Assembly: GCF_002968015.1 (NCBI RefSeq)
Contig: NZ_PUIP01000011.1
Location: 1 to 64,000, forward strand
DNA length: 64,000 bases
Direction of reading: 5' to 3'
From: Massilia phosphatilytica
GTDB taxonomy: Bacteria > Pseudomonadota > Gammaproteobacteria > Burkholderiales > Burkholderiaceae_D
In this document: one piece after another, positions 33,549 through 42,973 of the stretch
Layout: the number at the start of each line of letters is the position of its first letter
Position numbering within the stretch: the stretch's first letter is position 1
Translations under genes and position numbers: made by a program
Notes under the pieces: generated by a model
Seen by the model: the letters and a program-made list of their open reading frames with translations, nothing else
The model's database searches: none
Told to the model about the DNA's origin: nothing

Positions 33549-34312
33549 GCGACATCCTGCTGAACATCTCCGGCGTCAATAAACGCTTCGGCGGCCTGCA
33601 GGCCCTGACGGACGTCGGCATCAAGATCGCCAAGGGCCAGATCTATGGCCTGATCGGCCCGAACGGCGCGGGCAAGACGACGTTCTTCAACGTGATCACG
33701 GGCCTTTACCAACCGGACACGGGCACGTTCGAACTGGACGGCAAGCCTTACTCGCCATCGGCGCCGCACACCGTCGCCAAGGCCGGTATCGCGCGCACGT
33801 TCCAGAACATCCGCCTGTTCGGTGAAATGTCCGCGCTGGAAAACGTGATGGTCGGGCGCCACGTGCGCACGCGCCAGGGCGTGTTCGGCGCCATCTTCCG
33901 CCACGGCGCCGCGCGCCGGGAAGAGGCCGCGATCCGCGCCCGCGCGCAGGAGTTGCTGGACTTCGTCGGCATCGGCCAGTTCGCCCAGCGCACGGCGCGT
34001 TTCCTGTCGTACGGCGACCAGCGCCGCCTGGAAATCGCGCGTGCGCTCGCGACGGAACCGAAGCTGCTCGCGCTGGACGAACCCGCGGCCGGCATGAACG
34101 CGACGGAAAAGGTCGCGCTGCGCGAACTGCTGGTCAAGATCCAGGGGGCAGGCATCACGATCCTGCTGATCGAACACGATGTGAAACTCATGATGGGGCT
34201 GTGCGACCGTATTTCGGTGCTGGAGTACGGCAAGCTGATCGCGGAAGGCCTGCCAGCCGAGATCCAGAAGAACCAGGCCGTCATCGAGGCCTATCTCGGA
34301 GGTGCTCACTGA
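33545..34312 (+). CDS. livG: branched-chain amino acid ABC transporter ATPase LivG
   Basis: The 255-residue ATPase has Walker A (GPNGAGKTTFF), the LSYGDQRRLEIARALA signature, Walker B (LLALDEPAAGMN) and the H-loop (IEHDVKLMM). It powers the LivHM channel from the cytoplasm. Its start overlaps livM and its stop overlaps livF, so translation is coupled. Confidence 0.96.
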   Translation: MSDILLNISGVNKRFGGLQALTDVGIKIAKGQIYGLIGPNGAGKTTFFNVITGLYQPDTGTFELDGKPYSPSAPHTVAKAGIARTFQNIRLFGEMSALENVMVGRHVRTRQGVFGAIFRHGAARREEAAIRARAQELLDFVGIGQFAQRTARFLSYGDQRRLEIARALATEPKLLALDEPAAGMNATEKVALRELLVKIQGAGITILLIEHDVKLMMGLCDRISVLEYGKLIAEGLPAEIQKNQAVIEAYLGGAH

Positions 34313-35034
34313 TGGCCGATAATGTGTTGAAAATTGCCGGCCTGAAGGTGGCGTATGGCGGCATCAAGGCCGTCAAGGGCATCGACCTGGAAGTCAACCG
34401 CGGCGAACTCGTCACGCTGATCGGCGCCAATGGCGCGGGCAAGACGACGACCCTGAAAGCCATCACGGGCACGCTGCCGCCGTGCAAGGTGGAAGGCACG
34501 ATCACCTATCTCGGCCAGGCGCTGAACGCGAATAAATCGTTCAAGCTCGTCGAGCAGAAGCTGGCCATGGTGCCGGAAGGCCGCGGCGTGTTCACGCGCA
34601 TGACCATCCACGAAAACCTGCTGATGGGCGCCTATACGCGCAACGACAAGGCGGTGATCGAGACCGACATCGAGAAGTGGTACACGGTGTTCCCGCGCCT
34701 GAAGGAGCGATCAAGCCAACTGGCCGGGACGCTGTCCGGCGGCGAGCAGCAGATGCTGGCGATGGCGCGCGCGCTGATGTGCCATCCGACCCTGTTGCTG
34801 CTGGACGAGCCGTCGATGGGCCTCGCGCCGATCATGGTCGAGAAGATCTTCGAGGTGATCCGCGACGTGTCGAAGCAGGGCATCACGGTCCTCCTCGTGG
34901 AACAGAACGCGAAGCTGGCGCTGCAGGCGGCGCATCGCGCTTACGTGATGGAATCCGGTGCGATCACGATGACGGGCAATGCGCAGGACATGCTGCATGA
35001 TCCGCGGGTGCAGGCGGCGTATCTGGGGGAATAA
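34312..35034 (+). CDS. livF: branched-chain amino acid ABC transporter ATPase LivF
   Basis: The 240-residue second ATPase has GANGAGKTTTL, LSGGEQQMLAMARAL, LLLDEPSMGLAP and a VEQNAKLAL H-loop variant typical of LivF. It pairs with LivG. It starts within the livG stop codon (TGATG), and a strong terminator follows the gene. Confidence 0.96.
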   Translation: MADNVLKIAGLKVAYGGIKAVKGIDLEVNRGELVTLIGANGAGKTTTLKAITGTLPPCKVEGTITYLGQALNANKSFKLVEQKLAMVPEGRGVFTRMTIHENLLMGAYTRNDKAVIETDIEKWYTVFPRLKERSSQLAGTLSGGEQQMLAMARALMCHPTLLLLDEPSMGLAPIMVEKIFEVIRDVSKQGITVLLVEQNAKLALQAAHRAYVMESGAITMTGNAQDMLHDPRVQAAYLGE

Positions 35035-35053
35035 TCCCGACCGCAACAAAACA

Positions 35054-35088
35054 AACGGCCCGGAACCGCTTGCGCGGTCCGGGCCGTT
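35054..35088 (+). terminator. terminator of livHMGF
   Basis: A 15-bp GC-rich stem with a single bulged A and a TTGC loop (35054-35088). The T-run is short, but the stem is very stable. The phasin gene converges from the other side and may share it. Confidence 0.8.
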
Positions 35089-35130
35089 CGGCTTCCAGGA
35101 GGGGAAGCAGCGCGGTGTGACTAGTACAGC

Positions 35131-35706
35131 TTAGGCAGCAGCAGCCGAGTTGGCGGCAGCGCCAGCCTTGCGGGTGGCTTGCGTGAACTGCGACACGGCG
35201 GCGTTCAGGTTCGATTCGATCGCCTCGACGGCCTGCTTGGTCGTCTTGGTGAACTGCTCGTAGCCGGCGTTGGCGTTGCTGATGGCGGTTTTCAGGGCCG
35301 ACACATAGGTCTCCGAACCAGCCGGGGCGTTCTTGGTCACTTCGTCGACCAGCGAGATCACCTTGCGGTTGACTTCGGCGAACTGGCTTTCGGCGGCTTT
35401 CGAGAATTCGGCGCCGGTGTCGGCGGCGATCGATGCCACCTGACGGCTATAGGCCAGGGCTTTTTCGGCAGCCGGTTGGGCTTGCGAAGCCGACACGGCG
35501 AAGAATTCCTGGGCATCCTTGACAGCCAGCAGCTGACGCGTGGTTGCCGACGAGTCCTCGAGGGCGGCCTTGACGGTGTTGATGTTCAGGTCCACCAGCT
35601 TTTCAACGCCTTCGAAAGTCTTGGAAGTCAGGGCCGAAAACAGGGCGAACTGGGATTCGAGGTTGGCTTTGGTCGCGTTCGAAAACTGCTCAGGGAATGC
35701 AAACAT
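35131..35706 (-). CDS. phaP: phasin (polyhydroxyalkanoate granule-associated protein)
   Basis: The 191-residue protein is a long amphipathic helix protein of the phasin 2 family (begins [17 protein letters not shown]; includes [16 protein letters not shown]) with an Ala-rich C-terminus. It coats PHA storage granules and sets their size and number, so the organism likely stores polyhydroxybutyrate. The 324 bases upstream (35707-36030) hold its promoter region and no gene I recognise. Confidence 0.93.
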   Translation of the reverse strand: MFAFPEQFSNATKANLESQFALFSALTSKTFEGVEKLVDLNINTVKAALEDSSATTRQLLAVKDAQEFFAVSASQAQPAAEKALAYSRQVASIAADTGAEFSKAAESQFAEVNRKVISLVDEVTKNAPAGSETYVSALKTAISNANAGYEQFTKTTKQAVEAIESNLNAAVSQFTQATRKAGAAANSAAAA

Positions 35707-36030
35707 ATGGTTCTCCAGTAATGGATCGTTATGAACTTTTGCTTTTCAGGTGTCTTGGGACACCTGCATGGACCAGTGAAGCGGTGAAACAAGGGAAAAA
35801 CTCTGGACTGCTCATGAAGCGCGTTGATTGTGCGCCGCAACATGAAGTCATTTTTCCCGGTTTTGGATTATGCGTCAAGCACTTTTGATGCGTCGCACAA
35901 TACAACCCCACTCTCTTGAGTAAGATCAACAAATGCAAACGTTTGCGCCATTTTTGTTTGCGCCGTTACAACACTTTAGTGCTTTGCAGCAAGGGCTAAC
36001 GGTAAAGGTCAGCCATGCTAGACTTGCCGA

Positions 36031-36891
36031 ATGATCATTCAACCGATGCCGCTGTTTTTCGTTGTCCTCTGGAGCACCGGTTTCATCGCCGCGAAATACG
36101 GTTTGCCGTATGCGCCGCCGATGTCCTTCCTGATTTTGCGCTGCCTGGGCGCCATCCTGATCCTGCTGCCCGTCGTGCTGTTGACGGGTGCCGTGTGGCC
36201 GCGCGGGCGCATCCGGCACGTGGCGCTGGCCGGCCTGCTGCTGCAGGCGGGCTACCTGGGCGGCGTGTGGGGCGCGATCAAGCTCGGCATGCCGGCCGGG
36301 CTGTCCGCGCTGATCGTCGGCATGCAGCCGATCCTGACGGCCATCGCCGCGCCGCTGATCGGGGAAAAGGTCCGGCCGCGCCAATGGCTGGGGCTGGGAC
36401 TGGGGCTGTGCGGCGTGGGCCTCGTCGTGGCCGCGAAAATCCACCTGAACGGGCTGGCGCGAGGCGCGATCGCGCTGTGCGTGCTGGCGCTGCTGTCGAT
36501 CACGGCAGGCACGATGTACCAGAAACGCTTCTGTCCGACATTCGACCTGCGCACCGGCACCGTCATCCAGTACGCGACGTCGGTGCTCGCACTGCTGCCG
36601 TTTGCCGTGCTGCTGGAAGGCTTCGGACCGCGCCTGGAGAATATCCACTGGACGCCGCAATTCGTCGGGGCGCTGCTGTGGGCGATCCTGGCGCTGTCGA
36701 TCGGCGCCATCTTCCTGCTGTTCCGCCTCATCAGCCGCAACGACGCGACCCGCGTGACGAGTCTGCTGTACCTGACGCCGCCCACCACGGCCCTGATGGC
36801 GTGGCTGATGTTCGGCGAAAAGCTCGGTATGCTCGGCCTGGCCGGCATGGTCGTCGCGGTGCTGGGCGTCGCATTCGTCGTCAAGAAATGA
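36031..36891 (+). CDS. EamA-family (DMT) transporter
   Basis: The 286-residue protein has ten predicted membrane helices in two EamA halves (VVLWSTGFIAAKYGLPYAPP at the start of the first; LLWAILALSIGAIFLLFRL in the second). Such proteins export amino acids, nucleobases or other metabolites; the substrate cannot be told. It is 11 bases upstream of the nitroreductase gene, an operon. Confidence 0.88.
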   Translation: MIIQPMPLFFVVLWSTGFIAAKYGLPYAPPMSFLILRCLGAILILLPVVLLTGAVWPRGRIRHVALAGLLLQAGYLGGVWGAIKLGMPAGLSALIVGMQPILTAIAAPLIGEKVRPRQWLGLGLGLCGVGLVVAAKIHLNGLARGAIALCVLALLSITAGTMYQKRFCPTFDLRTGTVIQYATSVLALLPFAVLLEGFGPRLENIHWTPQFVGALLWAILALSIGAIFLLFRLISRNDATRVTSLLYLTPPTTALMAWLMFGEKLGMLGLAGMVVAVLGVAFVVKK

Positions 36892-36902
36892 AAGGAGACT
36901 GC

Positions 36903-37598
36903 ATGATCAAGAGCGAACAACAACAGGCGGTGGACGCCGCCATCACCTCGCGCCGTTCGATCCGCGCCTTCTTGCCCACGCCGGTGGCGCGCGAGGACGT
37001 CGAAGCCATCCTGGAAGTGGCGGCACGGGCGCCGTCCGGCACGAACACGCAGCCGTGGAAGGTGCACGTGCTGACGGGCGCGGCGAAGGAACGCCTCTCC
37101 GACCGTATCCTGGCGGCCTACGCGGACCCGGCGCAGAACCGCGCACACGTCGAGGAATATGCGTACTACCCGCGCGAATGGGTGTCGCCGTTCGTCGACC
37201 GGCGCCGCAAGGTCGGCTGGGATCTGTATGCGCTGCTGGGCCTCACGCGCGACAACAAGGCCGGCATGGCGGCCCAGCACGGCCGCAACTACCGCTTCTT
37301 CGACGCGCCCGTCGGCATGATCTTCACCATCGACCGCGTCATGGAACAGGGCTCCTGGCTCGACTATGGCATGTTCCTGCAGAACATCATGGTCGCCGCG
37401 CGCGGCCGCGGCCTCGACACCTGTCCGCAGGCCGCGTTCACGCAATTTCACCGCATTATTTCCGACGAGCTCGGTCTTTCCGAAAACGACATGGTCGTGT
37501 GCGGCATGGCGCTCGGTGTGGCCGACCCGGACAAGGTGGAAAACACGCTCGTCACGGAACGCGAGCCCCTCTCGTCATTCGCCCGTTTCCTGGACTAG
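36903..37598 (+). CDS. nitroreductase family flavoprotein
   Basis: The 231-residue FMN enzyme has the typical N-terminal SRRSIRAFLPTPV, the APSGTNTQPWKVHVL flavin loop and the C-terminal GMALGVADPD. It would reduce nitroaromatics or quinones with NAD(P)H. The start is ATG 36903 with AAGGAG 6 bases upstream. It ends at the edge of a large imperfect palindrome. Confidence 0.92.
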   Translation: MIKSEQQQAVDAAITSRRSIRAFLPTPVAREDVEAILEVAARAPSGTNTQPWKVHVLTGAAKERLSDRILAAYADPAQNRAHVEEYAYYPREWVSPFVDRRRKVGWDLYALLGLTRDNKAGMAAQHGRNYRFFDAPVGMIFTIDRVMEQGSWLDYGMFLQNIMVAARGRGLDTCPQAAFTQFHRIISDELGLSENDMVVCGMALGVADPDKVENTLVTEREPLSSFARFLD

Positions 37599-37599
37599 C

Positions 37600-37731
37600 A
37601 CGGTACGGACGTCGAATAACCTGCTGCGCGTTGCGCTGTCGTTCTGCGATGCTCGCTGTACTACTCGTACAGCTGCGCGTCTCGAACAACAGTGCTGCGC
37701 TCGCGACGGTTCTTCGAGGTCCGTGCGATAC
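37600..37731. repeat. large imperfect palindrome
   Basis: Two arms of about 60 bases face each other around a TACTC loop (37662-37666) with a perfect GCTGTAC/GTACAGC centre. The outer ends GGACgTCGAA and TTCGAgGTCC also pair. It has no coding capacity and looks like a BIME- or MITE-like intergenic element. The remaining gap to 37899 holds a terminator and the next promoter. Confidence 0.75.
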
Positions 37732-37762
37732 TTGTTTCGCAAGCTATTGAAAAACCAAGAGA

Positions 37763-37800
37763 TTTCTACAACGCATCGCATTTTGCGTTGTAGAAAAAAA
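37763..37800. terminator. strong terminator hairpin
   Basis: A 13-bp stem (37763-37775 with 37784-37796), an 8-base loop and flanking T and A runs. It could end the nitroreductase transcript. Confidence 0.85.
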
Positions 37801-37899
37801 TGGGCGTAGATGGTACAGTCGTCGGTGCGCACTTGCGCTCCATTCGTCATCCGCTACACTGCATTGTGTGCTCTTCAGTCCGCGTTCAAGGATTTTCAA

Positions 37900-39024
37900 A
37901 TGCTTAAGCTCGCGTTGGCAGCCGCCATTTCCATGATGTTCGTGCTCGAACCCGCCGCAGCCGCGACCAAGCACAAGGGGCACGCGGCCGCGACCAAGCG
38001 GGTCAAGGCCAAGCGCACGAACCTGGCCAAGGTCATCGCGGACGACAACCGCGAGCGCATGGTGCGCCGGATCGAGATGGTGCACGGCAGGCGCCATGTC
38101 GTGTTCCAGCGGGTCCGCCGCGCCGCGCCCGCCGTCGCCATGCTCAGCGCCGGCGACATCGCCGGCCTGAGCCACACGCACGATCCGCTCGACCTCCGCT
38201 CCAACGTCGCGTACGTGATGGACCAGACGAGCTCGGAAGTGCTGTTCGAAAAGAATGCCGCCGTCGCACTGCCGATCGCCTCCATCACCAAGCTCATGAC
38301 GGGCCTGCTCGTCGTCGAGGCTCATCAGGACCTGGACGAAGTGCTGACGATCACCGAGGCCGACGTCGACCGCCACAAGTACACCAGCTCGCGCCTGCCC
38401 GTCGGTGCCCGCATGACGCGCGGCAATCTGCTGCATATCGCGCTGATGAGCTCGGAGAACCGCGCCGCTGCCGCGCTGGGCCGCAATTATCCGGGCGGGA
38501 TCAAGGCCTTCGTCGAGGCGATGAACGCGAAGGCGCGCGAACTCGGCATGAACGATACGCATTATGTGGATTCGAGCGGCCTGTCGAGCCAGAACATCTC
38601 GAGCGCGCGCGATCTGGCCAAGCTCGTCAAGGTGGCGCACCAGGAGCCGCTGCTGCGCCAGTACACGACGGATCCGAACTATGTCGTGCAAGCGAGCGGC
38701 CGGGCGCTGCAGTACCACAACACCAATTACCTCGTCGCCTCGCCGGACTGGAACATCGGCCTGCAGAAGACCGGGTTCATCAACGAAGCGGGGCGCTGCC
38801 TCGTGATGCAGGCCATGATCCAGGGGCGCAACGTGATCATGGTGTTCCTCGATTCGAAGGGCAAGCAGTCGCGCACGGCGGATGCCGGCCGCATGCGCCG
38901 CTGGCTCGAAGCGCTCAAGCCGGCCAGCATGCCGGCCACGGCGGCCGCTGGCGTGCCCGTGACCGTGTCGGCGACGGTGCCGGCGACGGTGTCATCCACC
39001 GCGGCGGCGCCCGTCGTCCAGTAA
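37900..39024 (+). CDS. pbpG: D-alanyl-D-alanine endopeptidase (PBP7-like)
   Basis: The 374-residue penicillin-binding protein (start ATG 37900) has a signal peptide, a basic Lys/Arg-rich segment (25-75), and the S11 peptidase motifs SITK (active Ser), SSEN and KTG (KTGFINEAG). It cuts peptide cross-links in peptidoglycan in the periplasm. A C-terminal Val/Thr/Ala/Pro-rich tail (about 340-374) is low complexity. Confidence 0.92.
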   Translation: MLKLALAAAISMMFVLEPAAAATKHKGHAAATKRVKAKRTNLAKVIADDNRERMVRRIEMVHGRRHVVFQRVRRAAPAVAMLSAGDIAGLSHTHDPLDLRSNVAYVMDQTSSEVLFEKNAAVALPIASITKLMTGLLVVEAHQDLDEVLTITEADVDRHKYTSSRLPVGARMTRGNLLHIALMSSENRAAAALGRNYPGGIKAFVEAMNAKARELGMNDTHYVDSSGLSSQNISSARDLAKLVKVAHQEPLLRQYTTDPNYVVQASGRALQYHNTNYLVASPDWNIGLQKTGFINEAGRCLVMQAMIQGRNVIMVFLDSKGKQSRTADAGRMRRWLEALKPASMPATAAAGVPVTVSATVPATVSSTAAAPVVQ

Positions 39025-39032
39025 AGCAGGAA

Positions 39033-39818
39033 TTAACTCGTCCCACCCACCCGGTGGCCCAGCGTCGCGGAAATCTGCGCCGCCGTGTTCACCAGGTCTT
39101 CCAGCCATTCGTCCTGCAGGCGGTCCGCCGGTGCCGAGATCGACAGGCCCGCGACCAGCTTGCCGCTGTCGTCGTGGATGCCGGCCGCCATGCAACGCAC
39201 GCCCAGTTCCAGCTCCTCGTTGTCGCGCGCGTAGCCGCGCGCACGCACGAGCGACAGTTCGCGCTCCAGGCGCGTCAGGTCCGTGATCGAGTTCTTGTTG
39301 TGGCCCGCGAGGCCCGTGCGCGTGGCATAGGCGCGGATCGCTTTCGGCTCGTCGATCGACAGGAACAGCTTGCCCGTCGACGTCAGGTGCAGCGGGCCGC
39401 GGCCACCGATCGCGCGCACGACCTGCATGCCCGAGCGCTCGGAGAAGGCGCGGTCGATGTAGACGATCTCGTCGCCCTGGCGCACCGACAGGTTGACGGT
39501 CTGCTTGGTCTTGTTGTGCAGCGCCCGCATCAGGTCGACGGCCGCCTCGCGCACGGACAGCCGGCTCTTGACCACGTTGCCCAGTTCGAGCAGCCGCATG
39601 CCGAGGCGGTAGGTGCCCGGTTCCACGCGGTCGACGAAACGCGTCACGACCATGTCGTTCAGGATGCGGTGCGCCGTCGACGGGTGCAGTCCCGAGATTT
39701 TCGACAGCTCTTTCAGGCTGACGGGGTCGGGATAACTGGCCAGCACGTCGAGCAGGGCCACCATGCGCTCGATCACCTGGATGGAAGTCTTTGCCGGTTC
39801 AGGGGTTTCCATTTTCAT
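39033..39818 (-). CDS. IclR-family transcriptional regulator
   Basis: The 261-residue protein has an N-terminal winged helix (ERMVALLDVLASYPDPVSLKE; SKISGLHPSTAHRILNDM) and a C-terminal effector-binding IclR domain (GYARDNEELELGVRCMAAGI). Such proteins control aromatic or small-acid catabolism genes. It converges on pbpG; no catabolic operon is adjacent, so the target is unknown. Confidence 0.92.
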   Translation of the reverse strand: MKMETPEPAKTSIQVIERMVALLDVLASYPDPVSLKELSKISGLHPSTAHRILNDMVVTRFVDRVEPGTYRLGMRLLELGNVVKSRLSVREAAVDLMRALHNKTKQTVNLSVRQGDEIVYIDRAFSERSGMQVVRAIGGRGPLHLTSTGKLFLSIDEPKAIRAYATRTGLAGHNKNSITDLTRLERELSLVRARGYARDNEELELGVRCMAAGIHDDSGKLVAGLSISAPADRLQDEWLEDLVNTAAQISATLGHRVGGTS

Positions 39819-39947
39819 GATGTGGTTGGTGCAGTGCGGTATATTTCTCTACTTTATACCATAATGTGAAAATATTAGGTAATGATGTTGCGTTGAGGCC
39901 GAGCTGTGTGGGCATAATGGCGTTTCTGTACAGATTGCCGAACATAC

Positions 39948-40334
39948 ATGGATCAACCAAGCAGCGAGTTCAAGAGTAAGGGCGGCCTGGGCCGTATTGC
40001 GGGCGCGTTCCGCTATTCGATGCAGGGTTTCCAGACTGCCTGGAAGCACGAACACGCGTTCCGGCAGGAGGTGATGGTCGCGGTGCCGCTCACCGTCGTC
40101 GCGCTGCTGCTGAAGATTTCCGCGTTCCAGAAACTGGCGCTGATCGCCGTGCTGGGGCTCGTGCTGCTCGTGGAACTGATCAATGCGGCCATCGAAGCCG
40201 TCGTCGACCGCGTCTCGCTGGAGCGCCATCCGCTGTCCAAGGCCGCCAAGGACTTGGGCAGCGCGGCGGTGGCGCTCGCGATCACGATGGCGGGCGCCAC
40301 CTGGGCCGTCGTGCTGTACAACCGCTTTTTCTGA
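39948..40334 (+). CDS. dgkA: diacylglycerol kinase
   Basis: The 128-residue inner-membrane enzyme phosphorylates diacylglycerol to phosphatidic acid. It has three membrane helices and the family core (FRQEVMVAVPL ... ELINAAIEAVVDRVSLERHPLSK with the catalytic Glu and metal sites). Peroxiredoxin follows after 29 bases. Confidence 0.94.
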   Translation: MDQPSSEFKSKGGLGRIAGAFRYSMQGFQTAWKHEHAFRQEVMVAVPLTVVALLLKISAFQKLALIAVLGLVLLVELINAAIEAVVDRVSLERHPLSKAAKDLGSAAVALAITMAGATWAVVLYNRFF

Positions 40335-40363
40335 CGTACCCCTCTCACACTAAGGAGAACAAC

Positions 40364-41002
40364 ATGACTTTACGCCTGGGCGACACGGCTCCGGATTTCG
40401 AACAGGATTCCACCATCGGCCGCATCCGCTTCCACGAGTGGGCGGGCGATTCCTGGGTGGTGCTGTTCTCGCACCCGGCCGACTTCACGCCGGTGTGCAC
40501 GACCGAGCTGGGCCTGACCGCGAAACTGAAGCCGGAATTCGACAAGCGCAACGTCAAGGCGATCGCGCTGTCCGTCGACCCGGCCGAGCAGCACAAGGCA
40601 TGGATCAAGGATATCGAGGAAACCCAGCAGACCGTCGTCGGCTTCCCGATCATCGCCGATGCCGATAAATCGGTCTCGCAGCTGTACGACATGATCCACC
40701 CGAACCAGTCGGCCACCGCGACCGTGCGCTCGCTGTTCGTGATCGATCCGGCCAAGAAAGTGCGCCTGATCATCACCTACCCGATGAGCACCGGCCGCAA
40801 CTTCGACGAAGTGCTGCGCGTAATCGACGCCCTGCAACTGACCGACGGCTACACCGTCGCGACGCCGGGCAACTGGAAGGATGGCGATGACGTGATCATC
40901 CCGCTGACCATTCAGGATCCGGAGCAGCTCAAGCAGAAATATCCGAAGGGTTTCAACGCGCCGAAGCCGTATCTCCGCCTGACCCCGCAGCCAAATAAAT
41001 AA
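40364..41002 (+). CDS. 1-Cys peroxiredoxin (Prx6-type)
   Basis: The 212-residue thiol peroxidase has the active-site HPADFTPVCTTELG with the peroxidatic Cys, and the long C-terminal domain of the Prx6 group (PLTIQDPEQLKQKYPKGF ... YLRLTPQP). It reduces hydrogen peroxide and organic peroxides. It has an AAGGAG ribosome site and is followed by a REP-like doublet. Confidence 0.93.
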   Translation: MTLRLGDTAPDFEQDSTIGRIRFHEWAGDSWVVLFSHPADFTPVCTTELGLTAKLKPEFDKRNVKAIALSVDPAEQHKAWIKDIEETQQTVVGFPIIADADKSVSQLYDMIHPNQSATATVRSLFVIDPAKKVRLIITYPMSTGRNFDEVLRVIDALQLTDGYTVATPGNWKDGDDVIIPLTIQDPEQLKQKYPKGFNAPKPYLRLTPQPNK

Positions 41003-41021
41003 TCGACGTACGTGGTATGCA

Positions 41022-41090
41022 TGGTGGACACGGGGTGCCCACCCTACGATATTCATGTTGCGTAGGGTGGGCTCCCCGAGCCCACGCGGA
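41022..41090. repeat. REP-like doublet in inverted orientation
   Basis: Two copies of a unit of the form CGTAGGGTGGGCnCCCCGnG face each other (41023-41048 on the minus strand, 41061-41089 on the plus strand) across a 12-base spacer. A third copy lies in the barstar-like gene (20500-20525). No gene lies between 41003 and 41199. Confidence 0.8.
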
Positions 41091-41199
41091 CGCCGGCATC
41101 ATGTTGGCGTCAAGCACAGGCCGCATAAGCAAATAAGGAACGTGTTGTTTGTTTTGCGGCTGAGGACCATTACCCTTGGAGCCATTCTGGGGGTAAAGC

Positions 41200-41973
41200 A
41201 TGTCCATTCAATACATTTTGTCGGGATTCGCCGTTGGCCTGCTGGTCGGCATGACCGGGGTCGGCGGCGGTTCGCTGATGACGCCGCTGTTGACGCTGCT
41301 GTTCGGCGTCACGCCATCCGTCGCCGTCGGCACCGACCTCGCCTTCGCCTCGATCACCAAGACCGCCGGCACCGTCACCCACCGTTCGCGCGGCACCGTG
41401 CACTGGGATATCGTCGGCCGCCTGTGCCTCGGCGCGCTGCCGGCCGCCCTCGTCGCCACGCTCGCCCTGCAATACTTCGGGCCGCTCAATGCGTCCCTGG
41501 GCAAGGTGATCCGCTATTCGATCGCCGTGTCCGTGCTGCTGACCGTCGTCGCCATCCTGTTCCGCGGCAAGATGCTCGCCTGGGTCAACGCCAAGCCGTC
41601 GCGCCAGTTGCAGGGCCGCAGCCTCGTCGTTGCCACGGTCGTGTCCGGCGCGGTGCTGGGCACGCTCGTGACGGTCTCGTCGATCGGCGCCGGCGCGATC
41701 GGCGCCACCTTGCTCGTCATGCTGTACCCGCGCCTGACGCCGGCCGAGGTGGCCGGCACCGACATCGCCTATGCCGTGCCGCTGACAGCGATCGCTGCGT
41801 TCGGCCACTGGTGGCTGGGCTCGATCAACTGGGCGCTGTTGTCGGCGCTGTTGATCGGCTCGTTGCCCGGGATCACATTGGGTTCCTGGGCTGCCCGGGC
41901 CGTTCCTGAGAAAGTGCTACGGGGATTGCTGGCGATGACGCTGGCGGGAGTAGCGGTCAAGCTGCTCCACTAA
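41200..41973 (+). CDS. TSUP/TauE-SafE family sulfite/anion exporter
   Basis: The 257-residue protein has about eight membrane helices and the two TSUP repeats (GLLVGMTGVGGGSLMTPLLTL; later VSGAVLGTLVTVSSIGAGAIGA). Members export sulfite, sulfoacetate or other organosulfur anions. Its place just upstream of the sulfate importer suggests a link with sulfur metabolism, though a terminator separates them. Confidence 0.88.
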   Translation: MSIQYILSGFAVGLLVGMTGVGGGSLMTPLLTLLFGVTPSVAVGTDLAFASITKTAGTVTHRSRGTVHWDIVGRLCLGALPAALVATLALQYFGPLNASLGKVIRYSIAVSVLLTVVAILFRGKMLAWVNAKPSRQLQGRSLVVATVVSGAVLGTLVTVSSIGAGAIGATLLVMLYPRLTPAEVAGTDIAYAVPLTAIAAFGHWWLGSINWALLSALLIGSLPGITLGSWAARAVPEKVLRGLLAMTLAGVAVKLLH

Positions 41974-41986
41974 GTTGAACCAAGGA

Positions 41987-42008
41987 AAAGGCGCCGCAAG
42001 GCGCCTTT
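41987..42008 (+). terminator. terminator between the TSUP gene and cysT
   Basis: A perfect 9-bp stem (41987-41995 with 42000-42008) with a GCAA loop. The 120 bases that follow are AT-rich and hold the cys promoter; a CysB-type site is expected but I could not define it. Confidence 0.85.
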
Positions 42009-42129
42009 CCTGCTTTTTGGTTTTGCTAATGCGGGAATCGTCTATGCAAATGAGGAATGCTTCGTTTGTAATATGTCTTTCCGATGAGATTATTTCGTTC
42101 CGTTAGAAGAAATTGTAATAAGGCGACCG

Positions 42130-42972
42130 ATGACCACTTTACTATCCCGTAACAGCGCCAACCGGGTGATCCCGGGGTTCGGGCTCTCGCTCGGGTTCAC
42201 GATTTTCTATCTGGCGCTGCTGGTGCTGATCCCGCTGTCGGCCATCTTCCTGAAGACGTTCACGATGAGCTGGGACGCATTCGTGAGCGCCGTGACGTCG
42301 CCCCGCGTGATGGCGTCGTACCGCCTGAGCTTCGGCGCCGCGCTGATCGGCGCCGCCATCAACGTCGTGTTCGGCGGCATCGTCGCGTGGGTGCTCGTGC
42401 GTTACCAGTTCCCCGGCAAGCGCTTCGTCGACGCGCTGGTCGACCTGCCGTTCGCGCTGCCGACCGCGGTCGCCGGCATCACCTTGACGTCGCTGTATTC
42501 GAGCAATGGCTGGATCGGCAAGCACCTGGAACCGCTCGGCATCAAGGTCGCGTTCACGCCGCTGGGCGTCGTCATCGCACTGACGTTCATCGGCCTGCCG
42601 TTCGTCGTGCGCACGGTGCAGCCGGTGCTGGAAGACGCGGAGCGCGAACTGGAAGAGGCCGCCGCCAGCCTGGGCGCGAGCCCGTGGCAGACCTTCACCC
42701 GCGTGATCCTGCCGAGCGTCGTGCCGGCGCTGCTGACGGGCTTCGCGCTCGCGTTCGCACGCGCCACCGGCGAATACGGCTCGGTGATCTTCATCGCCGG
42801 CAACATGCCGATGATCTCCGAGATCACGCCGCTGTTCATCATTACCAAGCTGGAGCAGTACGACTACACGGGCGCCACGGCCATCGCCGTCGTGATGCTG
42901 CTCGTGTCGTTCGTCCTTCTGCTGGCCATCAACCTGTTGCAGGCCTGGGCGCGCAAGCGTGCGGGCAAATAA
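42130..42972 (+). CDS. cysT: sulfate/thiosulfate ABC transporter permease CysT
   Basis: The 280-residue permease has six membrane helices and the EAA-type cytoplasmic loop ([23 protein letters not shown]). It takes up sulfate or thiosulfate with CysW and CysA. The start is ATG 42130. The periplasmic binding protein gene (sbp or cysP) is not adjacent. Confidence 0.95.
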   Translation: MTTLLSRNSANRVIPGFGLSLGFTIFYLALLVLIPLSAIFLKTFTMSWDAFVSAVTSPRVMASYRLSFGAALIGAAINVVFGGIVAWVLVRYQFPGKRFVDALVDLPFALPTAVAGITLTSLYSSNGWIGKHLEPLGIKVAFTPLGVVIALTFIGLPFVVRTVQPVLEDAERELEEAAASLGASPWQTFTRVILPSVVPALLTGFALAFARATGEYGSVIFIAGNMPMISEITPLFIITKLEQYDYTGATAIAVVMLLVSFVLLLAINLLQAWARKRAGK

Positions 42973-42973
42973 T

